Of a DNA stretch of 64,000 bases, positions 56,118-64,000 are shown piece after piece. Every line of letters starts with the position of its first letter. Positions within the stretch are counted from its first letter, which is position 1. The translations under genes and the position numbers were made by a program. The stretch comes from Pseudorhizobium endolithicum (GTDB taxonomy: Bacteria > Pseudomonadota > Alphaproteobacteria > Rhizobiales > Rhizobiaceae). The notes beneath the pieces are model-generated. The model was not told where the DNA came from. It was given only the letters and a program-made list of their open reading frames with translations, and did no database searches. The stretch spans positions 327,343 through 391,342 of the forward strand of contig NZ_CABFWF030000018.1 of assembly GCF_902153245.2 (NCBI RefSeq), read 5' to 3'.

Positions 56118-56411
56118 TCAGTTCTCCTTGGCCGTCAGTTGGTTGGGGTCGAGGCCGATGAGTTGCAGGGTCTTTTCAAATGCGTCCGATGACTTCTCCA
56201 CGACGAACGCCTTCTTGTCGGCCTGCCAGGCACGGGCAGCCGCGACGATGATCTGGACGCATTGAGCGCCCAGGCGTTCGACTTGCGAAGCATCAATCTT
56301 CAGGTTGCGGCCGCGAAGCTCCGTCAGCTTGCCATGCAGGACAGAGGCCTCGTTCAGGTCCAGGACCGAGGATAGTGTCAAACTCTCCTGGGCAGCCTTC
56401 TTGCTCGCCAT
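56118..56411 (-). CDS. cheS: STAS-domain chemotaxis protein CheS
   Basis: This 97-aa protein has the STAS/anti-anti-sigma fold pattern (LTLSSVLDLNEASVLHGKL, KIDASQVERLGAQCVQIIV). In S. meliloti CheS binds CheA and speeds dephosphorylation of CheY1, and the orthologue is also 97 aa at the same place. The site where SpoIIAA-type STAS proteins are phosphorylated does not carry the usual DSS/DST motif, so it probably works by binding only. It overlaps icpA by one base. Confidence 0.9.
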   Translation of the reverse strand: MASKKAAQESLTLSSVLDLNEASVLHGKLTELRGRNLKIDASQVERLGAQCVQIIVAAARAWQADKKAFVVEKSSDAFEKTLQLIGLDPNQLTAKEN

Positions 56412-58048
56412 CAGTTCATTCCTTGTCTCTTGGAAAATAGAAGCTCTTCTTGTCCTTCGCGGGCGTCCTCGATTCCGAGCGGCAGTGCCGCCACGGGACG
56501 CAGAAGCTGCGGCGGATTGGCTTTCGGCCGGTCGGCATGGTAGCGGACCTGTCGTTCGATGCGGAATTCGCGAACCGTGCGCCCGAGTTCGAGGATGACC
56601 GTGTGGAGGTCATCGGCCCCGGATCCGACCGCCTGCGCGCGCCCGGCCGTCGCACCGATCTCGCTGCCCACCTGGGTGAGCCCCGCAGAGACGCTTTCCA
56701 GGGCGCCGACATTCTCGTCCGCGCGGGTGGCGATGCTTGCGATCGCATCGTTGATCTCGGAGACCTGCCGGACGATTCCACCGATCGCATCCTGTGTGCG
56801 GTGCACCATCTCCACCCCGGCGTCCACCTGCGTCTTCGTGGTGCCGACCAGCGACTTGATCTCACGGGCAGCATCCGCCGAACGCTGCGCAAGGGCGCGC
56901 ACTTCCTGTGCCACGACCGCAAAGCCCCGCCCGGTCTCACCGGCCCGCGCAGCCTCGATCCCGGCGTTGAGGGCCAGAAGGTTGGTCTGGAAGGCGATCT
57001 CGTCGATGACCCCGATGATCTGGCCGATCTTTTCAGCGGAGTTCTCGATATCGGCCATGGCATTGATGGCCCGACCGACCGCTTCACCGCTTTCCTCGAC
57101 GGTGCTGCGCGTCGTGGCGGCGACCTTTGCCGCCTCAGCGGTTTCGGCCGCGCCGGCCCGCAGCCGGCCGGCCAGTTCTTCGAGCTCCTGTGCCGCGCCA
57201 CGGACGCGGGTCGACTGATCGTCCGCCTCTTCGGCCAGGATCATGGCCTGAGCCGCCAGCGCGGCGGAGGCTTGCTCTGCGCGGCCTGTGTGTTCGCTTG
57301 CGGAAGCGAGAGAGCCGCGCATGCTTTCGATTGCCTGGCTCAGGATGGAGGCCATTTCGGCATAGGCCTCGGGAACGTTCTCGGGCAGAGAGGCCGTCAG
57401 GTCCCGCTCGGCGAGCGAACGCACGACGTCGGAGAGCAACTGAACCACCTCATCGCGGTCATCCCGGCGCTGTTCTTCGAGGGCGCGATGATGTTTCTGG
57501 CGAAGTTCGTTGAAGCGCAGCGATACGGCAATCTCCACGTCGACCATCACGAGCCGCACGAGCGCAGCGACGATGTCCGAGACCTCCGGGGAGCCGCGAC
57601 GGCCCAGTTTCAGAAACCTGCCGCGCCCCTCCTCCGCCATCAGCCCCTTGAGCAGATGTTCCAGGATGACGGCATGGCCGGCGATGTGCCATCTCGGATC
57701 GAGGCCCATGCGGCTTTCGCTGTCGGAAAGGACTTTCACGCGTTCGGCATAGAGGGCGTCGAACCGGGCGTCGGTGAGAACGCTCCAATGGGATGCCTGG
57801 AGATCGTGCAGGCGCTCGATCTGCTGTTCGCTGGCGAAGACGCGGGCCGAATCGGGATAGGACTGATAGCGATGGAAGAGGTCGCGCAGGCCCGCCTTGA
57901 CGGCCGGCTCCAGTTGCGACCGATGGCGGCGCAGCAGATCGCAAGAGGTCTCGTCAAGACCGGCAAACGCCAGCCTTTCCCCCAGGCTTCCCGCCTGTCC
58001 TCTTCGCGATTGATCGGATCGCGTCTCGTGCCCCAACTGCGTCCCCAA
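56411..58048 (-). CDS. icpA: Soluble globin-like chemoreceptor IcpA
   Basis: This is a cytoplasmic methyl-accepting protein, 545 aa, without membrane segments. Residues about 25-180 form a globin-coupled-sensor domain ([20 protein letters not shown], then [10 protein letters not shown]). The signalling domain ends in the canonical tip [20 protein letters not shown]. At the position of the proximal haem His (HxxIGL in HemAT) this protein has Glu111 (ESRMGL), so haem binding is doubtful. It heads the che operon. In S. meliloti the first che gene is icpA, an internal chemotaxis protein. Confidence 0.9.
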   Translation of the reverse strand: MGTQLGHETRSDQSRRGQAGSLGERLAFAGLDETSCDLLRRHRSQLEPAVKAGLRDLFHRYQSYPDSARVFASEQQIERLHDLQASHWSVLTDARFDALYAERVKVLSDSESRMGLDPRWHIAGHAVILEHLLKGLMAEEGRGRFLKLGRRGSPEVSDIVAALVRLVMVDVEIAVSLRFNELRQKHHRALEEQRRDDRDEVVQLLSDVVRSLAERDLTASLPENVPEAYAEMASILSQAIESMRGSLASASEHTGRAEQASAALAAQAMILAEEADDQSTRVRGAAQELEELAGRLRAGAAETAEAAKVAATTRSTVEESGEAVGRAINAMADIENSAEKIGQIIGVIDEIAFQTNLLALNAGIEAARAGETGRGFAVVAQEVRALAQRSADAAREIKSLVGTTKTQVDAGVEMVHRTQDAIGGIVRQVSEINDAIASIATRADENVGALESVSAGLTQVGSEIGATAGRAQAVGSGADDLHTVILELGRTVREFRIERQVRYHADRPKANPPQLLRPVAALPLGIEDAREGQEELLFSKRQGMN

Positions 58049-58378
58049 AACCTGTTACACCCCGATAAGGGTCGAGTGCGAAATCGCTCGCGATGACAAA
58101 CGCACCTGCCGAGACCCGCAGAACAAGCGCCAGCCCGTTACCCGGCGGCGCAGACAACACGGTCACCGCAGTCGTTGTGGTTGTGATCATGAGCAGATAC
58201 CGGGTCGAGACCGGTACGGCAGTGCGGCGTCATGCCAGTTGGGAATGCCGGTTACCCATTTTGCCGTGGTGTCTAATATGTATGGTTAATTCCTTGCCTG
58301 AAGGTTAAGAATGCCCCGAAACTGTCCCGGTTGCGCACTGCGTCGCCGCATGGACGGATGGAGGCCGACCGCGGGCTC
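58049..58378 (-). promoter_or_regulatory. che operon upstream region
   Basis: This 330-bp gap lies between icpA and the DNA glycosylase gene. No convincing gene is present; a 78-codon frame near icpA starting at 58190 is Thr-rich and has no support. An AT-rich part at 58270-58310 holds the near-match promoter element and two TTAACC elements read toward icpA (58284-58290 and 58303-58309). If it is the promoter, the leader is about 230 bases long. Confidence 0.4.
58281..58301 (-). promoter_or_regulatory. Near-match flagellar promoter element upstream of the che operon
   Basis: On the minus strand this reads TCAGGCAAG, ten bases, TA. It differs from the TCRCRCAAG form at one position but keeps CAAG and the exact spacing. 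It is followed by CATAT, an AT-rich -10-like segment. It lies 233 bases from the icpA start. Confidence 0.45.
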
Positions 58379-58972
58379 TCAGATACCGTCATCGGGGCTC
58401 GGTAGACCGGTCGGGAAGCGCCGGCTGAGGTGGACAGACCCCTTCAGCCCGAATCTCCAGGGCATGTCGACCGCCCTTGTTATGCCGATCCGTTTGCCCG
58501 TAAGGATGCTGCCTGGGCTCTGCTGCGCAAGTGTCAGGCGGAAGGGCAGGTGGAGCAGGCTCAGGCCGTCGTGTTCTCCAGTGATGCCGAGCGCCTGGCA
58601 CACGCGTCCAGGCCCCGAGCACAGCAGATGCAGTTCTTGCCGCCCGCGGCGCGCCTGCATGTCCGCTATCCCCTCCACCGGCTCCAGTGCCCTGATGAGC
58701 ACCGCGCTACCCGCCTGGCAGACGACATTGAGACACCAGTGGATGCCATAGGACCGGTAGACATAGGCGTGGCCGGAGGGGCCGAACATGGAGCGGTTGC
58801 GGGAGGTCCGGCCGCGATAGCTGTGGGAGGCCGGATCGTCCGGCATATAGGCCTCGGCCTCCACCACGATCCCGCCCGCACCGCCGAAGAGGAGTTCCGC
58901 GCCGATCAGGTCGCTTGCCACCTCGACCGCCGGACGATCGAAAGCACTGTGCTGGACGTCCGCCTCCTTCAT
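58379..58972 (-). CDS. 3-methyladenine DNA glycosylase (AAG/MPG family)
   Basis: This 197-aa base-excision repair enzyme removes alkylated purines from DNA. The catalytic Glu is in IVVEAEAYMPDDPASHS, and the base-flipping and DNA-contact motif YVYRSYGIHWCLNVV and the C-terminal LCSGPGRVCQALGI are present. The length is normal for bacterial members. It is a stand-alone gene upstream of the che operon. A gene of this family is found at the same place in S. meliloti. Confidence 0.92.
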   Translation of the reverse strand: MKEADVQHSAFDRPAVEVASDLIGAELLFGGAGGIVVEAEAYMPDDPASHSYRGRTSRNRSMFGPSGHAYVYRSYGIHWCLNVVCQAGSAVLIRALEPVEGIADMQARRGRQELHLLCSGPGRVCQALGITGEHDGLSLLHLPFRLTLAQQSPGSILTGKRIGITRAVDMPWRFGLKGSVHLSRRFPTGLPSPDDGI

Positions 58973-59095
58973 AAGACGCTACCACCGCTGCCAAGCAAGG
59001 GAATTGTTAGGAGACCCTCCGCTGAAACCCGCCATCAAAGAACCCGTCTCCATCATGAGTTCCAGTAATCCGTTTCTGCGGAACCATTCCGGACA

Positions 59096-60559
59096 TCAAA
59101 GCTGTACAGCCTGGCGCCCTCCGCACTCACGCTCCGCATAGTGAGCCTTCTTCTGCTCATACATGGCGCAGTCGGCGCGCCTGACTACCGCTTCCATGGT
59201 CTCCCCGTCCTGGCTGGTGGCGCTGCCAAGGGAAACGCTCAGAGGAGCCAGCGAATAGAACTGATTGTTGATCCTCAGCAGTTCATAGATCGTCTCGATC
59301 ATGGCGGCCGCCGCCTGCTGGTCGCTCCCCGGCATAAGCAAGGCGAATTCATCCCCGCCGATGCGGGCGGCGGTATTGGGCGCCGTCACGACGCCATTGA
59401 GGACTTCCCCCATCCTGCGAAGGAGCCCGTCGCCGGCATCGTGGCCGAGTTGGTCGTTGGCCTCCTTGAGCCCGTTGAGATCAAGGATGATTGCCGAGAC
59501 GGGCCGAAGCGACTTGCGCTCCAGCCGATTCAGTTCCTCCATGTAGAAGGCCCGGTTGTGGAGACGTGTCAGGACGTCGTGCTTCCCGAGATATTCGAGA
59601 TAGGCCTCCGCTTTCTTGCGGGCGGTGATATCGGTAAGCGCGACCTGCACCAGCGACCAGTCATCCTCGTGGCCGGGAAAGACAGAGAACTGCAGCAGGA
59701 GATGCCGCTCCGAGCCATCCAACGCGTAGTTGACGACCTCCCGATGATGGAACAACCGGCCGTGCCACAGGTCCATGAGCTGCTCGCGGAACGGCTTCTC
59801 CATCGCATCCCTGAAGATATCGTCCAGATGACGCAGGAGCGTGTTCCGGTCCGGGGCGACGAAGAGGTCGAGCGTCGCCTGATTGACATCGATGACGCGA
59901 ATTTCACTCATGCATTGCCGGACGAATTCGGGATGAACGTCCATGAAGATCCGAAGGTCTTCGATCCCGCAGGCGCGGACATCGTCCATCAACGCCTTGA
60001 TCGTGCTGAAATCCTCCATCCAGAGCGAAACCGGAGAATGCTCGAACATCGCCTGCGCGTAGGCCCGGCGCTCCTGCTCCTGACGCCTTGCATCCTCCCG
60101 CTCCGTCACGTCCTCCGTCGTCAGAAGGACACGCTCCAGCGTTTGCTCGCAACCGGGAAGAACCGCGCCCCGGAGCTGGATATCCAGACGCTCGCCCCTC
60201 AAGGTGTAGTTGACCGTGTTGCTGGCGAACTCCGTTTCGCCGCTCCACAGGGCGGTGAGTTCGTTGACGTGACTTTCCAGCATGTCGTCGCGGAAGATCC
60301 TGGAGAGATTTTCCACCAGTTCCACATGATCGGCGGCCTGGAATACGTCGAGCGTCTTCGGATTGACCTTCAAGACGCGAATGCGCCGGGAGCACATCTC
60401 GACCCGGTTCAGGTCGGCCAGCAAATAGGAACGCAGATCCTCGACGCCCTGCCGGCGCCACTCCGAAAACAGCGCCTGTACCTCACTGAAGTCCTCAAGC
60501 CACATGGCGATAGGGGCAAGCTCGAAGATGCTATCGGTGTCGGTCTCGGCGCTCATCAT
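59096..60559 (-). CDS. Diguanylate cyclase with two duplicated PAS-like domains
   Basis: This is a soluble 487-aa protein. Two homologous PAS-like units of about 150 residues stand in tandem (about 10-160 and 165-315). Each starts with a W-x-E-D-F-S motif (AMWLEDFSEVQALF; SLWMEDFSTIKALM) and shares IRVxxVN-x-x-TLDxF and IFRDxM. The C-terminal cyclase domain has GGDEF at residues 401-405 in RIGGDEFALLMP. The RxxD inhibitory site expected five residues upstream is absent (TAPN). It makes c-di-GMP and could influence motility, but nothing directly ties it to the flagellar genes except position. Confidence 0.88.
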   Translation of the reverse strand: MMSAETDTDSIFELAPIAMWLEDFSEVQALFSEWRRQGVEDLRSYLLADLNRVEMCSRRIRVLKVNPKTLDVFQAADHVELVENLSRIFRDDMLESHVNELTALWSGETEFASNTVNYTLRGERLDIQLRGAVLPGCEQTLERVLLTTEDVTEREDARRQEQERRAYAQAMFEHSPVSLWMEDFSTIKALMDDVRACGIEDLRIFMDVHPEFVRQCMSEIRVIDVNQATLDLFVAPDRNTLLRHLDDIFRDAMEKPFREQLMDLWHGRLFHHREVVNYALDGSERHLLLQFSVFPGHEDDWSLVQVALTDITARKKAEAYLEYLGKHDVLTRLHNRAFYMEELNRLERKSLRPVSAIILDLNGLKEANDQLGHDAGDGLLRRMGEVLNGVVTAPNTAARIGGDEFALLMPGSDQQAAAAMIETIYELLRINNQFYSLAPLSVSLGSATSQDGETMEAVVRRADCAMYEQKKAHYAERECGGRQAVQL

Positions 60560-60666
60560 GCCATCCGTATGTCAATCGAAGTATCGTAACGCGTTATGCT
60601 CGATCAGAAAATATTAGCCATGATTCGTAAACCGTTGATGTGCGCCGCAATCCACAGTAGGGCCGA

Positions 60667-61605
60667 TCACAGCTCCTGATATATTCCCGTTGATCGCGAT
60701 GTCTGCGCAAGCTTTTGCTGCTGTTCCGGTTCGTCAAACCCCAGCAAGCCACCGTGGCGGCTTACCCGGACGCGATGAAGGTGGCCCCGGGGGCTGATAC
60801 CCAGCATTCGCTTGAACATGCGCGAGAAGTAATAGGTATCCGTATAGCCGATTTCGGCGGCCGTCGCCGCCACGGACATACCGGCTTCCAGGAAGAGCAT
60901 CGCCCGCTCCATTCGCTTGAATTCCTGATACTTGCGCGGTGTCTGGCCGACCCGTTTCTTGAACTCGCGAAGGAAGTAGTCCCTGTTGTAGGCCGACCCC
61001 GCTACGGCTCTTGTTGCGATGTCGGGATCCAGCGGATTGGCCGAAATCGTCGTGGCTGCCTTCATGACGGCAAGATCCAGGGCATCGGCACCCTCCGGCT
61101 GGTAAGGGGCCCGCTCACGCCAGCCCATGAAGGCATCCTCCACGTATGAAATCAGCAGATACATGAAGAGGTGATGTTGCCCCAGCGTCACCGAGGATGG
61201 TGGTGCGCTCTGGCGATACTGGCGGACCAGCGGCTCGAGAAGCGGCCAGCGGGTCAGCCTTATCTTGGGACGCAGCTTCATCTGTGCGATGAGGTCGTGA
61301 CGCCCGTAGATGTCCAGCGTGAAGTGCTGCGCAATTCCGATATAGGGTGCCTGACTGCGGTTCCTGCCGATGAACCGCTGCCCCCGCCTGATCAGCATGG
61401 CATCTCCCGGCTCCATCACGCGCGCATCGCCATCGACGAGGTAATGACCGCTTCCCTCCAGACAGACCACGAGATCATCGACCGGATTGATCTTGTCGAT
61501 GCTCCAGGTCTGAGAATGCTCCATGCGGATTGCCGCACGCGTCAGTTCCAGCGTCAGCGCGGCGGCAGGAATGCTGGAAAGAATGCCGCCTTCGATTTCG
61601 TCCAT
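60667..61605 (-). CDS. AraC-family regulator of the adjacent sugar ABC operon
   Basis: This 312-aa regulator has an N-terminal cupin-like sugar-binding domain (DDLVVCLEGSGHYLVDGDAR, VMEPGDAMLIRRGQRF) and a C-terminal pair of helix-turn-helices (YNRDYFLREFKKRVGQTPRK, AATAAEIGYTDTYYFSRMFK). It is divergent from the sugar importer genes starting at 61818, so it is probably their activator. The inducer is unknown. Confidence 0.9.
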   Translation of the reverse strand: MDEIEGGILSSIPAAALTLELTRAAIRMEHSQTWSIDKINPVDDLVVCLEGSGHYLVDGDARVMEPGDAMLIRRGQRFIGRNRSQAPYIGIAQHFTLDIYGRHDLIAQMKLRPKIRLTRWPLLEPLVRQYRQSAPPSSVTLGQHHLFMYLLISYVEDAFMGWRERAPYQPEGADALDLAVMKAATTISANPLDPDIATRAVAGSAYNRDYFLREFKKRVGQTPRKYQEFKRMERAMLFLEAGMSVAATAAEIGYTDTYYFSRMFKRMLGISPRGHLHRVRVSRHGGLLGFDEPEQQQKLAQTSRSTGIYQEL

Positions 61606-61817
61606 CTTTTTCCCCGTCTTTGTTTATTCATTCTTAGGCGCAAATAACATTAAGTCACGAGCAGATAGTGCGAAGGCACCGATTCACTGGGAGGAGATCG
61701 GCGGCAAGGACCTGAACGGGGGCAATCCCTCAAATGTCCTGCCGCCGACCAGGAGCGTATTTTGTACGAAAACGTAATCGGATTTCATGCCGCGCCCCCA
61801 CCTGCCGGTGCTGCGAC
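61606..61817. promoter_or_regulatory. Divergent region between AraC regulator and sugar ABC operon
   Basis: This 212-bp spacer presumably holds the promoters of both transcription units. An AT-rich part beside the regulator (61620-61665) and an imperfect dyad TTTTGTACGAAAA near 61760 are the only candidates I see. No binding-protein gene fits in this space. Confidence 0.35.
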
Positions 61818-62699
61818 ATGAAGGGCCAGCGTTTTCTGGGCCTCGGCTATCTCGCGCCCTATATCCTGGGATTGCTGGTATTCACGGCCGTGCCGTTTCT
61901 GACTTCGCTCTATCTGAGCTTCACCAGCTATGACCTGATGAGCAGTCCGAGATGGTCGGGATTCGCCAATTACGAGCGTCTCTTCACGCGCGACCGGACC
62001 TTCGTCAAATCGTTGAACGTGACCCTGCTCTACGTGTTCATTACGGTGCCGCTGAAGCTCGCCTTCGCGCTCTTCATTGCCGCCATCCTGAATTACAAGC
62101 TGCAGTTCATCAACTTCTTCCGCACGGCCTTTTACGTGCCCTCGATCCTGGGCGGCTCGATCGCGATCGCCGTGTTGTGGCGATACATGTTTGCGAGCGA
62201 AGGACTCGTCAACATGGGGCTGTCGGTCATTGGCCTCGGACCGGTCGACTGGTTTGGCGACCCCACCAATGCTCTTATCACCATCACCCTTCTTCGCTGC
62301 TGGCAGTTCGGATCGGCGATGGTGATCTTCCTCGCGGCCCTGCAGTCGATCGACAAATCTCTCTATGAAGCGGCCTCGATCGACGGCGCCGGGAAGATCA
62401 CGACCTTCATCTTCATAACCCTGCCGCTGCTGACGCCCGTCATCTTCTTCAATCTGATCATGCAGATGGTCCAGGCGTTCCAGGAGTTCAACGGTCCCTA
62501 CATCATCACCCAGGGCGGCCCCCTGAAGTCCACCTACCTCCTGCCGCTCTACATCTACGAAGAGGCCTTCAAGAAGTTCAACATGGGCTATGCCTCGGCG
62601 ATCGCCTGGATACTGTTCGTCATCATCATGGCCCTGACCCTCGTTGCCTTCTGGTCATCGAAGAAATGGGTCTACTACGCCGGCGACAAGAGGAACTGA
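61818..62699 (+). CDS. Sugar ABC transporter permease (MalF type)
   Basis: This is a 293-aa CUT1 permease with six membrane segments, the first at about 8-30 (LGYLAPYILGLLVFTAVPFL). The ATPase-docking EAA loop is EAASIDGAGKITTF. The start at 61818 gives the usual short N-terminus, but no strong ribosome-binding site is visible. It is the first gene of the operon; a solute-binding protein gene does not precede it. The substrate is unknown. Confidence 0.9.
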   Translation: MKGQRFLGLGYLAPYILGLLVFTAVPFLTSLYLSFTSYDLMSSPRWSGFANYERLFTRDRTFVKSLNVTLLYVFITVPLKLAFALFIAAILNYKLQFINFFRTAFYVPSILGGSIAIAVLWRYMFASEGLVNMGLSVIGLGPVDWFGDPTNALITITLLRCWQFGSAMVIFLAALQSIDKSLYEAASIDGAGKITTFIFITLPLLTPVIFFNLIMQMVQAFQEFNGPYIITQGGPLKSTYLLPLYIYEEAFKKFNMGYASAIAWILFVIIMALTLVAFWSSKKWVYYAGDKRN

Positions 62700-62701
62700 C
62701 G

Positions 62702-63607
62702 ATGACGCCGATTCCTCTCTCCTCACCCGATCTGGCACGTGCGAATGCGAGCGCCGCCCGTCGTCGCGCCCGGCTTGATCTTGTCTCCACCACGGTTCGC
62801 TATGTCCTGCTGTTTGCGGTGGGCTTCGTCATGCTCTACCCGCTGATCTGGCTGGTGGGCGCGAGCTTCAAGACGAATTCCGAAATCTTCGCAGGAGCCG
62901 GCTTCATGCCGGAGGCCCCGACGCTTGACGGATATATAAAGGGTTGGCAGACCTCCACGCCCTACACGTTCGGCCGCTTCTTCTGGAATTCGTTCCTGAT
63001 CATCCTGCCGAAGGTTATCGGCACCGCGATTTCATGCACCATGGCTGCCTATGCCTTCGCGCGCTTCGATTTCCCCCTCAAGAAGATCCTGTTCAGCTCG
63101 GTGATCGCCGTCCTGTTGCTGCCCAATGTGGTGACCCGCATTCCGCAATACATCCTGTTTCGGGACCTGGGCTGGCTCGACAGCTTCCTGCCGCTCTGGG
63201 TGCCGTCGGCGCTCGCCGGAGACGCGTTCTTCGTGTTCATGCTGGTGCAGTTCCTGCGTGCGCTGCCGCGCGACATGGAAGAGGCGGCTCGTGTCGATGG
63301 CGCCAATAGCCTGCAGACGCTTGTCTTCATCGTCGTTCCCATGCTGGCGCCGGCGCTGATATCGGTGTGCCTGTTCCAGTTCATGTGGACGATGAACGAC
63401 TTCCTCGGCCCGCTCATCTACATCTCGTCTGTCGACAAATATCCGGTCAGCCTGGCGCTCAAGCTGTCGATCGACACGACCGAAGCCTTCGAATGGAACC
63501 GTATCCTTGCAATGTCGGTGCTGACCATCGCGCCTGCGCTCGTCGTGTTCTTCGCCGCGCAGCGGTACTTCATCGAGGGCATATCCGCCGGAAGCAGGAA
63601 GGGCTGA
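62702..63607 (+). CDS. Sugar ABC transporter permease (MalG type)
   Basis: This is a 301-aa CUT1 permease with six membrane segments and the EAA loop [20 protein letters not shown] 62702 is used because GAGGAA stands six bases upstream, two bases after the stop of the preceding permease. It pairs with the MalF-type permease at 61818. Confidence 0.92.
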   Translation: MTPIPLSSPDLARANASAARRRARLDLVSTTVRYVLLFAVGFVMLYPLIWLVGASFKTNSEIFAGAGFMPEAPTLDGYIKGWQTSTPYTFGRFFWNSFLIILPKVIGTAISCTMAAYAFARFDFPLKKILFSSVIAVLLLPNVVTRIPQYILFRDLGWLDSFLPLWVPSALAGDAFFVFMLVQFLRALPRDMEEAARVDGANSLQTLVFIVVPMLAPALISVCLFQFMWTMNDFLGPLIYISSVDKYPVSLALKLSIDTTEAFEWNRILAMSVLTIAPALVVFFAAQRYFIEGISAGSRKG

Positions 63608-63608
63608 C

Positions 63609-64000
63609 ATGGCACGCGTCCAACTGAGAAACCTGGAAAAGATCTACGGCGGCGCCTTCAAGGCCGTCCACGGAATCAATCTCGATATCCGAGATGGCGA
63701 GTTCATGGTTCTCGTGGGCCCCTCGGGCTGCGCCAAATCCACGACCTTGCGGATGATTGCCGGCCTTGAGCAGGTAACGAGCGGCGAGATCATCATCGGT
63801 GACCGTCTGGTGAACGACCTGACGCCCAGCCAGCGCTCGATTGCCATGGTGTTCCAGAACTACGCCCTCTATCCGCATATGAAAGTGCGCGGCAACCTGG
63901 CCTTCGGCCTGCGCATTGCCGGCGTTCCCAAGGCCGAGCGAGACGCAGCCGTCGATCAGGTCGCGAAGATCCTCGAGATCGAGCCGCTGCTCGATCGACT
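63609..64000 (+). CDS. Sugar ABC transporter ATP-binding protein, N-terminal part (cut by window edge)
   Basis: The first 130 residues of a UgpC/MsmK/MalK-type ATPase are present. Walker A is GPSGCAKST and the Q-loop is [11 protein letters not shown]. The ABC signature and Walker B lie beyond the window. It starts one base after the permease stop. A solute-binding protein or catabolic genes may follow downstream. Confidence 0.95.
   Translation, partial: MARVQLRNLEKIYGGAFKAVHGINLDIRDGEFMVLVGPSGCAKSTTLRMIAGLEQVTSGEIIIGDRLVNDLTPSQRSIAMVFQNYALYPHMKVRGNLAFGLRIAGVPKAERDAAVDQVAKILEIEPLLDR

Noticed and set aside
57954-58190. Possible small gene upstream of icpA (78 codons, minus strand)
   Set aside because: It starts with a Thr run, overlaps the icpA N-terminus, has no ribosome-binding site that I can see and lies within the presumed che leader.
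1-64000. CRISPR arrays, tRNA or rRNA genes, insertion sequences, prophage
   Set aside because: No regularly spaced repeats, no tRNA-like cloverleaf and no transposase or integrase frame were recognised. The window reads as conserved chromosomal core.

Overview
The window is a high-GC alphaproteobacterial chromosome segment, almost certainly from a Rhizobiaceae member close to Sinorhizobium/Ensifer (Shinella is also possible). Three things point there. The flagellar and chemotaxis genes follow the order known from the S. meliloti motility cluster. The rhizobial-specific regulators VisN, VisR and Rem, the proteins MotC, MotE, CheS and CheT, and the flagellin regulators FlbT and FlaF are all present. 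An alpha-glucoside (agl) transport operon sits next door, as in S. meliloti.

Layout. 1-5001: aglE-F-G-A (minus strand; aglA cut by the window edge) with the divergent LacI-type regulator aglR and two identical palindromic operators. 5017-8488: folD, a Wzz/GumC-like membrane protein and a degenerate WecG/TagA-like protein. 8589-25190: minus-strand flagellar genes: small assembly factors (FlgN-like, rod-binding FlgJ-N, FliJ-like), fliR, flhA, fliQ, flgD, flbT, flaF, flgL, flgK, flgE, rem, a lytic transglycosylase, fliK, motC, motB and a fliH-like gene. 25380-30719: four separately transcribed flagellin genes, each followed by a hairpin. 30946-40685: a long minus-strand operon from a DUF1217-type gene through flgF, fliI, flgB, flgC, fliE, flgG, flgA, flgI, motE, flgH and fliL to fliP. 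40850-46098: a divergent plus-strand operon motA-fliM-fliN-fliG-flhB plus one unknown gene. 46116-47616: the master regulators visN-visR. 47890-58048: fliF and the che operon (icpA-cheS-cheY1-cheA-cheW-cheR-cheB-cheY2-cheD-cheT). 58379-64000: a 3-methyladenine DNA glycosylase, a PAS-PAS-GGDEF cyclase, an AraC regulator and the start of a sugar ABC importer operon (two permeases and a partial ATPase).

How it works together. VisN/VisR and Rem are expected to activate the structural operons. Those operons build the MS and C rings, export gate, rod, hook and motor. FlbT and FlaF tune flagellin synthesis, and the che operon controls the motor through CheY2, with CheY1, CheS and CheT for signal termination. 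I saw no fliA, flgM, fliD, fliS or fliO in the window.

The most notable signal outside the genes is a bipartite element, TC[GA]C[AG]CAAG-N10-TA. It is correctly oriented upstream of six flagellar operons (flhA, flgE, fliH/motB, DUF1217/flgF, motA, fliF), with a near match at the che operon, and I did not find it at visN or rem. A second signal is a GC-rich hairpin followed by AUGUCCC at nearly fixed distance (29-31 nt) from the start codon in three of the four flagellin leaders. It is a good candidate for post-transcriptional control by FlbT. No tRNA, rRNA, CRISPR array or insertion sequence was recognised.
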